Origin: Margaritifera margaritifera
Taxonomy: Eukaryota; Mollusca; Bivalvia; Unionida; Margaritiferidae
Assembly: GCA_029931535.1 (NCBI GenBank)
Contig: JAQPZY010001625.1
Span: 186,001-250,000 of the forward strand
Direction: 5' to 3'
Length of the DNA: 64,000 bases
Below, piece after piece: positions 43,433 to 55,949 of the stretch; position 1 is the first letter of the stretch; every line of letters begins with the position of its first letter. The notes beneath the pieces are model-generated. The model saw nothing but the letters and a program-made list of their open reading frames with translations, had not been told where the DNA came from and searched no databases. Position numbers and translations under genes: made by a program.

Positions 43433-46400
43433 ATGAGCCTATAAGAATGAATGTGGGCGTGGCCCGAAGTGATGACAATCCAACCCACTACTACTTTAGT
43501 CAGCGTGGTATGTGGGTTTCCTACATCCTTATTATCTTCATGGCCCACTTACTGATCCTCAGCATGCCTTTCTTCTCGACACCTGTGGCCTGGACTCTGA
43601 CAAATGTTCTCCATGATGTGGTAAGTATGGATACCAGCAGTCACAGAATTTTCAAAAGCAGGAAATTTGTGCACATTTACTATATTTGCAGTTTCAGTGA
43701 CCCCATCCCTTTTTTAGTTGTGAAAAAATAGTTGGCCATCCAAAGCAAAGTGAACCACCAATTTCTCAAAATTGAAATCCCCAATGAAAAATTTTGGATC
43801 CACACATGAAACTAAGTGAAATAACTCAATAGGTGAACATTTTACTGTACAGAGGTCCCCCTCTTGAACAGCCCCCCTGACAAGTGGCCACTTGCTTTAT
43901 ATGGCCACAATCCATTGGCACCGACGAGTTTGTGTTCAAAAGTACCCCTCGAGGATAGCCACCCCTCTAACGTGACCAATGGCCGGTATTTTAGTGCAAA
44001 AATGGTCAAATTTACCCCTCGTGAGCGGCCACATAATGGTTGTTTACAGATTAAAATCTCATTAATATTTGTTAATTTCTCAACTCAGCAGATTGACATT
44101 TGTTCCAACATACCGATAAAGTAACTTTGATCCATAAAAAGAGGTAAGTAATCCGATTATCCTTACTGCCATGTGTTCCTTAGATGTTAGCTTTTGTCAC
44201 TTTGATAATTACTGGCCATTATTACCGCCGATAATTATCAAGATGACAAAAGCTAGCCGCTGAGAAGCACAGTATTTTTCAGCTCAAGTTAGCATGACAT
44301 CTGGTCGCCAGATAGTAAAATGGTATGTTAGCCTTTCTGGCTTCCCTCATCATAGATTATGAAATGTACTTAACCGGGTACCAGACTGGAGGGGGGGGGG
44401 TCGATCACTGCATCTCGTGTGATAACTACTTATTGCTCATGAAGGAATAAGTTGTCGCAAAATGTCATCAGACATTCTCAGTTTAGAACGAAAAGTGAAA
44501 GCAATTAGACTAAACAAAAAGAGGGAAAGTCCTTTGATCACTACTGAGAAATTTTTTGTCAGAAGATTCAAATAAACATCGTCAGTATACATTGAACTGC
44601 AGTGAGTGGGAAGACAGAATCGATGGATGTACAGGGATATTAAAAACCAAATGTTTGTGCCCAGAATTTACCGACAAGGTGGTTTTGCACCACGATTAAT
44701 GATTATTCATATTTTAACAAAATAAACAACATTGATATTAGTTTTATCACATTAAGTCCTTAACCAGATAATATTCCTGTTATTTTTAAATGAAATTATT
44801 AAAAATATATAAAACTAAGTTATTCCTTTTATACTTTATATGTAGTTATTACTCATAAACCCGAAAGTCAAGTATTAATCCAATATGAGAAGGAGCACTT
44901 TTGTTAATTCCAGTGAATATTTCAAATAAATAATTCCTCTCTCTAAATTTGCTCTGAATTTTCACAAATGTCACATCTGATTACTAAAATAAATTCCTTA
45001 ATAGACTGAACTTAATGACATGAAGTTTTGAATACAAATGATATCTTGTTTACCAAACCTGTATAAATATAAGGATAAATCAACTGACAAAATATTATAG
45101 AATATGAGTAACTCTAATGGAAATTTACTGGTGTACCTGACTTTTCTCATGTCAAGATATGGAAAATTCCAATCTTAGTACTAAATGCTATGTAATCTTG
45201 AACACAAATGCAGTAAACATGTTGTTTACCAAATGACCACTAAAGTACAACTTACCTCATGGACACATATTATAAATTCAATATACATAACAGCATAGAG
45301 AATTTGCAGATATCAGTATGGGTACACAGTGGTAAAAATGATGCCCCCATGTGGTTTGTTTACATCAGGTGAATATATTTTGAACTCATCTTTTGAGAAA
45401 GTGCTGACATCATTGATATTATAATATCATAATATACATGACATCAAAAAGACGCTAGGCTTATATACAACTAAACTGTTCTTACAACATTGTTCCTGAC
45501 TGATATAAATTTTTACTTTTCTTTGCCTTAAAGGTATGAATTGACATGCTTTGTTTTAATAATTAATTTTATTTAATCTTAGTCAACACTCGCAGCACTG
45601 CCTAGCATCCCAAAATATGGGACACCTCATTTTTATTTTACTGGGCCTTGGTTTGGTTTTCAATTGCATAGTGATGAAAGCTGAAGCGGGCTGGGTGACC
45701 CAGGCTATATTGGTATTTGCTTATGATAATAAAAAATAGGGACAAAATTATCAATATCTTATCATTTATGTTCATCCCTTTGATCCAGTTTAATGTACTG
45801 TAATATCCAAACCCTCCAAGTCATAAGTATTCTCAATACTTTGATTTAAAAGTTAACAAACTCATCATGCTGTAATTATGTTAATAGGCAATGTTCATGA
45901 TCCTGCATGTGACAAAGGGAACTCCGTGGCTGACACTTGATGCGGGGAAAGCCAGGACAGAGACACAGTGGGAACAGATTGATAATGGAGACCAATTCAC
46001 ACCCACCAAGAAGTTCCTGACAATAGTTCCCATGGCACTGTAAGCAGGGACAAAACAATACACCTTCACCATCTATCAATATATATTACCAAACACACCT
46101 GGTAATATGATACATATCCATACATTTCTGCTGTAATGGAGGTATATTAATAACCTCTCTGTCCATCCTTCCATCCAACTATATGTAACCACATCTCCTC
46201 CTTAACCACTGGGTGGAAATTCACCAAATTGGTTCACAGCCTACCCATGTAGGGTGGAGTATGATCCATCCATCTGTCTGTTTTTAACCACATCTCCTAA
46301 ACCATTGGTGAAAATTCACCAAACTTGGTGCATAGGTTACCCATGTAAGGTAAGGTATGATTTTGTCATCAAAGGACAAATATACAAAAATTGCAATTAT

Positions 46401-49400
46401 AGTAACAATTTTGATATTTGTTACCCATATTGTAATGCATTGGTAGGAGGGAGACACATACTGTATGTCATGGATTAGGGGCCATGGTTTTTAGTTCACA
46501 GTCTGGGACTGGGATGCGGTGGTTCATGGATTATGGGTTGTTGCCTTTAGTTGACAGCCTGGGAGTTGGATGGAGTGGTTCATGGATTATGGGTTGTAGC
46601 CTTTAGTTTACATTCTGGGGATGGGATTGGATAGTTCATGGATGGGTTGTGGCCTTCAGTTCACAGTCTGGTGGTAGGATGGGGTGGTTCATTGATTATG
46701 GGTTGTGGCCTTTAGTTCACAGTCAGGGAATGGGATGGAGTGGTTCATGGATTATGGGTTGTGGCCTTTAGTTCACAGTCTGAGGGTAGGGATTAGGTGC
46801 TTATTGGATTATGGGTTGTGGCCTTTAGTTCACAGTCTGAGGTTGGGATGGGATTGTTCATTGATGGGTTGTGGCCTTTAGTTCACAGTCTGAGGTTGGG
46901 ATGGGATTGTTCATTGATGGGTTGTGGCCTTTAGTTCACAATCTGCAGTGGGATGGTGTGGTTCATGGATAGGGGTTGGGGGGAAGATAATTAAAAGCTT
47001 GATTTCCCATGGCAAGCCATGAAAGTAGCTAGACTACCGGTAGTTATATTTTCTGCTATATTAGTTATAAAGTAGGAATGTCATGGCAGATCACTGTTTT
47101 AAATTCTTAATTATAACAGTGAAGAGAAACATAATGATTTGTAGCAGTTGAAGATTGCACATAACTTTAGTGACACCTTAGGTAGCAATTTGCAATCCAA
47201 AGCAATTATTATTTATTATAATGAAAATTGTTCCTGTGTTTCACAATCTGCTGTGAGATGGTGAACCTAAGTATACTTGTACCTAAGTGGTCTTATTGCA
47301 GTTTGAAAACATGGTAAATATAATTGTGAGTTCTTTACATTAAAATATATTAGTAGATACACATGTTTATTAAAGAGGCATTAGAAGCAAATGTTTATAC
47401 CACAAAAAGGATATTTTCAAATGGATAATTCAGTTACTGATCAAAGGTTATGCACTTATAATGCTTTTAGACAAATTAAATGCTAAATTATTAGAAAAAA
47501 GAAGCAGATGACAATTTTTAAAAACCTTTCTTCAGGTTGTAAAAAGTATTAATTTGCTCCATGCCTTTTTGCGAGGATACAATTCAGTGCCAGTGCAGTA
47601 AGCATTTCCATTTTTTGAAATGCATAGCTACATTTGTGGAGTGAGTGTTGGGTAGACCTGATAGATACACACTGTCTGGGAGAACAAAATAAAACAGGGA
47701 ACAAGGCAATATAAGGAAAGTGCTGAATAAATTTGAGTAAGCAACATGATCCTGAAAATGCTAAAAAATAGAAGATTGAGCTTGAATGTAACAGTGAAGT
47801 GACAACATTCTTTAGGATGTATTTTCTTGTTTGCATAACTATGTGCTTTTTGTTTATACATTAGTTTGAATACGTAAAGTTACTTAATATCATTGACGGT
47901 TATAACAATGGTAAACTGTCTATTATTTTTGGGATCAGAATGCACATTTGTTTGGTTATAATTATTTCAGTCGAAGATTTTGTTTACCTGTTCCACATAT
48001 CAGTTGAAGTACATTTAGTGTTTTCAGTGTCTCCGGGGAAAGTCATAACATTGCGATTACAATAACTACACATACAATGTGCTCACACAATGCATTCTAA
48101 CACACGATTCGCTGTTCATCAAAGTAATGCACAGAATGCATTGTAAACACATGACTCTCTGCTCATCAAATAACACGATTTATTCTAAACATGACTCACT
48201 GCTGATCAAATAACACTGCATTCTAAACAGGATTCACTGCTCATCAGATAATACACAATGCATTCCAAACATGATTCACTGCTTATCAGATAACACACAA
48301 TGCATTCGAAACACATGACTCACTGCTCATCAAATAACAATGTATTCTAAACTTGACTCACTGCTCATCAAATACAATGCATTCTAGACTCACTGCTCAT
48401 CAAATAACACAGAATGCATTCTAGACACATGACTCACTGTTCATCAAATGTACAGAATGCATTGTAACCATGACGCGCTGCTCAATAATGCACAATGCAG
48501 TCTAAACACATGACTCACTGCTCATCAAATAACACAATGCATTCTAAACATGACTCACTGCTCATCAAATAACACAGTCATTCTTAATCAAATAATGTAC
48601 AGATTGCATTCTAAACACATGAATCACTGCTCATCAGATAATGTACAGATCGCATTCTAAACACATGAATCACTGCTCATCAGATAATGCACAGAGTTCA
48701 TTCTAAACTCATGGTTCACTGCTCATCAATGCAAATTTTAGTCTATTTTCTCTTTTTAGCTTTATACAGTCTAGATAACATTTAGGTCATGAAAGACTAT
48801 AGACACTGGTCTCTGAAAAGTCCATTACTTGTGATAAATACGTTGTGATTTTTACAACGAATTGGACACTTTGTGGCTGGGTTATGCTAGAATATAACTC
48901 AGATTTCCAGCTTCATCAAATTTCTATTATTAAAGGTAGAAAGGACCAGTAAAGAGTATTTTTTTATTGTGTGTGTGTGTGTGATATTCTAAAAGAATGA
49001 CAGCATTATGTAAAATGTTTGATATTACTCAAATGCATTTTCTGATTATGGGAGCAGTAGAATGCATGAGTATAGAAGCATGTCAGATAGCATTTTATTT
49101 ATTTTTTGTCTTGTCTTCTAGACAGTGGTGAGAGATAGGTATGACTTTTCCAGTGATGTTTTTGGCACTGGTGGTGTAGGTGTCAGCATAACATTTTTGC
49201 ATTTAGCTCAGTTTCTTGACACTGTTGTATATTCAGTCATAAAACGTAACTCTTTAAGCTGCAGATACACATCTGGTATCACTGCAGATTTCTGCAGATA
49301 CAAATCTGGTATCACTGCCAGATTTCTGCAGATGCAAATCTGGTATCATTACCAGATTTCTGCAGATACATATCTGGTATCACTGCCAGATTTCTGCAGA

Positions 49401-52400
49401 TATACATCTGGTATCAATGCTAGTTTTCTGCAGATACACATCTGGTATCACTGCCAGATTTCTGCAGATACACATCTGGTATAATTGCTAGATTTCTGCA
49501 GATCAACATCTGGTATCACTGCCAGATTTCTGCAGATACACATCTGGTATCACTGCCAGATTTCTGCAGATACACATCTGGTATAACTGCTAGATTTCTG
49601 CAGATCCACATCTGGTATCACTGCCATATTTCCGCAGATACACATCTGTTATAATTGTTAATACCACTGATATAAGTTGAATTGTTTAATATGAAACACA
49701 CATATTATTTACCCAAACAATAGACAAAGAGAGATTGCATATTTTTTTAAGTATGAGTAAAATTACAGTAAAATCTAGCAACCAGTTTAACTTCATTTAT
49801 CAATTTAAATTCATTAAGTACGCTTGTAGTGCAAATGTAATTTAAAATGGCCGGCTTCATAGTTGGACATGTATTTACAACTTACTTAATTGTGCTGCCC
49901 GTAGATAAGCAATGTAGATATTGGTTTTCCTCTCATTATGTACCCACTGTAAAGAATGTCATGATTGAGATATCTCCTAAGCATAAATTTCATATTTTAT
50001 CAAAATAGTATTGATGTGAACAATGACATTTCACAAGGAGACAGACCTATGTGAACTCAGATGGAGTTATCATCATTATGTGCATGTCTCCTAATACAAC
50101 ATCGACCAGTTGATTGTGTCATTGGATTTACTCCATTCTGAATGTAATAATTTAGTTTTGATATAGACATCACAATTTAAATGCCACTTGAAGTTGTCAT
50201 CAGCTTTGTAGGTATCAGATACCAAATTCAGTTTTGTAGACCATTGCAGACAAAAACAAAACTTTATTTTTTTAAATTCAAAATTTGTTTAATATAATAA
50301 AATCAATTTCATATGTAGAAAAAACAAATCATTTACTCTTGTATGCCATGCTTGAGTACCAGACCTCTGTTCTTTTAGAATTCAAGTGCAGTTTATTTAA
50401 ATTTCTGCATCATAAGGAATTCACTGTTCAATATGATTTTTTTTTTTTTTAAATTCTCCCTGGAAATTCTATGTTGCAGGTGATTTTATTTTCTGCCACC
50501 AATTTCACACATTTTGCTTCCTGGACAAAATACTTTACAAAAAGCACAGTCACAACTAAGTAGCATAATTAAACAGAAGAGGAATAAAAATAAACAAGGT
50601 AAATATATACATAGATATAATTTATTTGTTTGGTATTTTACGGCACAGCAACACATGAAGGTGCCAATACAAATCAAATTGCAGTAAAGATTGCTTAAAT
50701 TGTTTGCTAGGTAATTACTGGTCCATATTTATTTGGGAGGCGATTGATGTTCGCACATAAATGTTGTAAATATAATAAAACTGTAAGGAGTCTATTTTCG
50801 AAATCAATGGAAGTGTATTAAATGAAGGTTATTCTGGAGTTTTTAACAATCACAGAGTGTCTGAAATATCACTGCTCCAGGGATCTTGCGCAGGTATGGA
50901 ATTTTGGAAAAAGTCTTAAATTTGAAAATTGCTTTTCCAGGTCTTGAAAGTGTCTGGAAAAATTTAAAAATGACTAAAAAGTCTTGAAAAAGTCTTAAAC
51001 ATTCATTATTCCAGAAACCATAAATGTGACAGCTGTTTTCGGAGCTCTTTGGACGTTACTGTAGAACGCAACCTCTCAAGGCGCATATATAGTAGCTAAA
51101 TGCACGGGAGAAGGTCATGCCATTTTGACTGGTTTTTGTGCTGACACAGATTTGATTTGATTTGACATTCTTGGACTGATCTTTGTGTGTGGGTCTGTGT
51201 GGACCTGATATTATTAGTGAAATAATGCCTGGACATTGTGTTTACAACCCTTTGTGGGAAGAGACTGATGACTTTAAAGCCTAGATAGGTCCGTCTAAAC
51301 TTATGACCAAAGTGTCATGTCGGCTATGCAGGAAAGAAATCAATATTTCAAACATAGGAATTTCAGCTCTTATAAGCCATATGAAATCATCTAAACATAT
51401 CGAAGCTTCATCAAGATCAGTATCCATTATTTCAATGTTTTCGATGAAAGCCACCCATGGATGTCTCCCATAATACAGCTGTTTCACCCCTGACATTATC
51501 TACACCCAGTTCTAGAACCTGCCCATCTACAAGCAGCCCATTAAAAAAAAATTTCACCACAGATGATAAGCAGACAGCAGAAATAATATGGTCTTTAAAC
51601 AGGGTTCGCACAGATTTGAAAAGTACTTGAATTTTCAACTGCTGGATGAAAAGTGTTTTTTTTTTTTAAATCCTCTTGAAATGTGCTTATTTTTAATGTC
51701 AGTGGGAAAAAGTGCTTAAAAAGTGCTTGAAAATGAGCAAAAATCCTTAAAAGTGCTTGAATTTCTATAAAAAAATAAAAGACCAAAAATTTGTTACAAA
51801 AAGAAACCTTGGTGGAAAAATTGTAGAAAATGTCCCATCGTCTATATGCCTTATACTTTCTGTGGCTTGGTCGGTAACTAAAGAAAGGGAGATTACTCAA
51901 TATTTCCATTTAGCAGCATTGTGGGAATGGCAATATGGCAGCTTTCTCTTTCTTACCTCGCACCTCGTGGCCTTGTTTTGAAGAAAAGCATATGATGGAA
52001 CAGAAAGGTGACTGATTTCTAAATGAAAATGCTGCCAGGAAAGTGTGTTTTTAATCGTGAATGGATAGGCTGCTATAAGTGGGTTAAAGAGACCCAGGAC
52101 AGACATAAAGCTTTGTGTTGTGTGTGCAACAAAGTTATAGACATTGGGACTATGGGTGAGAGTGCCCTTAAATCACACCGTAAGGGTGCAAAACACCAGA
52201 AAATTGAAGCGTCAATGCTGGCAATGAGTTTGGATTGTTTTGGAATAAAAACAGACAAAATCAAGACATGTGCCAGAGACACTGTCATTACATCTAAGAC
52301 AGAGTCACATTCTGATAAATTAATGGCGGGATTGATGTTACCCCCACCCCCATCTGATGCAGATTCAACTACATAGTCAAGATCTGCAAATGTTAGTTTG

Positions 52401-55400
52401 ACATTTTGTTTATTGTACCTACATTAGTAAACTTTATTGGTAGATGAAAATGCAGTTACATGAGCGACAAGTCAGTCCGAAGGTTGTTCCAAATGTAGAT
52501 ATCTATGGTGAGTTCAGATATACGACTCCTTGAAACTCAAAATAAAGTCCTTGAAAAGTGCTTGAAAAGTCCTTGAATTTTGTCATATTTTGCCTGTATG
52601 AACCATGTTAAAGTGTGTGAAGTTGCACTATTTATATGAAAGCACAAATGACATGAGGAGGACATCAAACTGTACGACAAGGTTGCAGACAGCCTTGCTG
52701 AGCAGGCAGAGGCCAAAGGGAGCCTCCAGCTTCTTTCTAAGTCTAATGCCCTTAGGAAAGCAGCCAAAGAAAAAGAGACTGAGCTGGTCCAGTTGAGAGA
52801 CCTCATTGACAAGAAGGTCTCTCTGTTTAGGAACTAGAAGCACCATTACATTTTTATGTACATAGTATAAGTAGTATATCTGGATTCTTGTGGTGATGTA
52901 TATTGGAATTCTAATTTTTTTCTATATTATTCTGGACTATAAACAACAGATTGCAAGATTCTGCTAAAGGAAATAAAATCTTATAGTTTATATTATACTT
53001 TTTCATCTCTTCTCGTTTTTTTTGCAATTTTTAAGTATTTTAGGGTCATTAGGTCAATAAACTTGTCACAATGTTAAGTCTGGAAATTTTTATTTTTGGG
53101 TCTGGAAAACTTATGGAAAAGGTCTGGAATCTTGTTCAAAATTTGTGGCAGGAACCCTGCTGTTCTATTGTATTCACGGCATAATAAATGAGACTTATTA
53201 CCCAGTGTAATTTTCATATCGTAAACAGTATCATTAGAAAATGGCAGTAAAATGTCCAGAAAACTTTGAAAATACTCTTTATTGGTCTGATATATTTCTG
53301 AAAATTGATTACGATAGAAATTTGTTTAATAATGAATTTAAGTTGAATTCTTGCATACCCCAAACCACACAGTGTCAAAGTAATTTTGAAAACTGCAGCA
53401 TATTTATCACAAGTAATGAACGTTTCAGAGACTAGAATGTCTAGTATTTCATGGACTACAACGTTTCTAAAAATTGTCAAGCTAAAAGGAGAAATAAAGG
53501 CATAACCAACCTCTGATGAGAATTAACCATTTGTTGGGAGAAAATTTCAAGCATAATTCAAGCATATTCCACCTTTATTTATGGTATCCACAACATTATG
53601 GTTATTTTGTGTTATTGCTCAACCAATATAGCCTGTCCATATAACCTTTCACTGAAATAGTAATTAGGCTTGGTTAACTAGCATATAGGCATGGTGGTGT
53701 GCAGTAATCAGGCTTGGTCTGCCCAACATATAGGCATGGTCGTGTGTAGTAATTAGGTTTGGTCTACCCAACATATAGGCATAGTGGTGTGCAGTAATTA
53801 AGCTTGGTCTGCCTAACATATAGGCATGGTCGTGTGTAGTAATCAGGTTTGGTCTACCCAACATATAGGCATAGTGGTGTGCAGTAATTAAGCTTGGTCT
53901 ACCTAACATATAGGCATGGTCGTGTGTAGTAATCAGGTTTGGTCTGCCCAACATATAGGCATGGTCGTGTGTAGTAATTAGGTTTGGTCTACCCAACATA
54001 TAGGCATAGTGTTGTGCAGTAATTAAGCATGGTCTACCTAACATATAGACATGGTCGTGTGTAGTAATCAGGTTTGGTCTACCCAACATATAGGCATGGT
54101 CGTGTGTAGTAATTAGGTTTGGTCTACCTAACATATAGACATAGTGGTATGCAGTAATTAAGCTTGGTCTACCTAACATGTAGGCATGGTCATGTGTAGT
54201 AATTAGGTTTGGTCTACCCAACATATAGACATAGTGGTATGCAGTAATTAAGCTTGGTCTACCTAACATATAGGCATGGTCGTGTGTATTAATCAGGTTT
54301 GGTCTACCCAACATATAGACATGGTCATGTGTAGTAATTAGGTTTGGTCATCCAAACATATAGGCATAGTGGTGTGCAGTAATTAAGCTTGGTCTACCTA
54401 ACATATTGGCATGGTCGTGTGTAGTAATCAGGTTTGGTCTACCCAACATATAGGCATGGTCGTGTGTAGTAATTAGGTTTGGTCTACCCAACATATAGGC
54501 ATAGTGGTATGCAGTAATTAAGCTTGGTCTACCTAACATATAGGCATGGTCGTGTGTAGTAATCAGGTTTGGTCTACCCAACATATAGGCATAGTGGTGT
54601 GCAGTAATTAAGCTTGGTCTACCTAACATATAGGCATGGTCGTGTGTAGTAATCAGGTTTGGTCTGCTCAACATATAGGCATGGTCGTGTGTAGTAATTA
54701 GGTTTGGTCTACCCAACATATAGGCATAGTGGTATGCAGTAATTAAGCTTGGTCTACCTAACATATAGGCATGGTCGTGTGTAGTAATCAGGTTTGGTCT
54801 ACCCAACATATAGGCATGGTCGTGTGTAGTAATTAGGTTTGGTCTACCCAACATATAGACATAGTGGTATGCAGTAATTAAGCTTGGTCTACCTAACATA
54901 TAGGCATGGTCGTGTGTAGTAATTAGGTTTGGTCTACCCAACATATAGACATAGTGGTATGCAGTAATTAAGCTTGGTCTACCTAACATATAGGCATGGT
55001 CGTGTGTAGTAATCAGGTTTGGTCTACCCAACATATAGACATGGTTGTGTGAAGTAATCAGGTTTGGTCTACCAAACATATAGGCATAGTGGTGTGCAGT
55101 AATTAAGCTTGGTCTACCTAACATATTGGCATGGTCGTGTGTAGTAATCAGGTTTGGTCTACCCAACATATAGGCATGGTCGTGTGTAGTAATTAGGTTT
55201 GGTCTACCCAACATATAGGCATAGTGTTATGCAGTAATTAAGCTTGGTCTACCTAACATATAATCTTTGTGGTGTGCAGTAATTAGGTTTGGTCTACCAA
55301 ACATATAGGCATAGTGGTGTGCAGTAATTAAGTTTGGTCTACCAAACATATAGGCATAGTGGTATGCAGTAATTAAGCTTGGTCTACCTAACATATAGGC

Positions 55401-55912
55401 ATGGTTGTGTGCATGCATTCTGTATTATGACAATAATTTATGATATGCATAATATTGTTAACAGATTTAATAGGCACTTCATTAATGTAGCTAATCTAGC
55501 TTCCAGTATATCAAATAATAATGCAAAATATAGAACGTTAAAAGATTTTAAAAAATCAAAAATTCCTGAAAATGAACAATTCCCTATTTCATTTATGTCA
55601 TGTGTAGATGTAGTAAGTGAACTGAAAAAGTTTAATTCTAAGAAATCAACTAGAGTGGATCAGATAGGTCCATTTGTCTTACATAAATATGCTGATATTA
55701 TTGCTCCATCTCTTGCCTACATAATTATTCAAAGCATTACTAAGGGAATCTTCCCAATTCATCTGAAGGCAGCCAAGGTTATGCCTGTTTATAAAATGAG
55801 TTCAGAATCAAATCCAGATAATCACAGACCAAAATATATATTCTGCTAACCATATTGAAAACCTCATGGAAGATTGGTCAGTTGACCAAATGAGCTTCTT
55901 CTTTAAAGAAAG

Positions 55913-55949
<37 letters not shown>

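Larger units (their letters stand above)
50878..53159 (+). mobile_element. Outer hAT element, interrupted by a second hAT element
   Basis: It starts CAGGGATCTTGCGCAGG and ends with the mirror of CAGGGTTCCTGCCACA, followed in both arms by AAAAGTCTTGAAA/AAAGGTCTGGAA-type sequence typical of hAT ends. An N-terminal transposase frame starts at 51224 ([19 protein letters not shown], then a stop) and holds a BED-type zinc finger ([21 protein letters not shown]-x4-H spacing SHMKSSKH). The C-terminal frame resumes at 52661 ([20 protein letters not shown]) and ends at 52837. The catalytic core is absent. Confidence 0.75.

Noticed and set aside
43405..43446. Upstream ATG giving ORMDL an N-terminal extension ([14 protein letters not shown])
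   Set aside because: These bases include the splice acceptor and pyrimidine tract; the family starts at MNVG, so 43447 is used.
49125..49484. 119-residue open frame with repeats of a DFCRYTSGI type
   Set aside because: Runs through the 34-bp tandem array; the reading frame changes when units vary.
53664..55418. Long minus-strand open frames with a 15-residue repeat ([15 protein letters not shown])
   Set aside because: They come from a 45-bp satellite whose unit is a multiple of three. There is no promoter, no non-repeat part and no family match.
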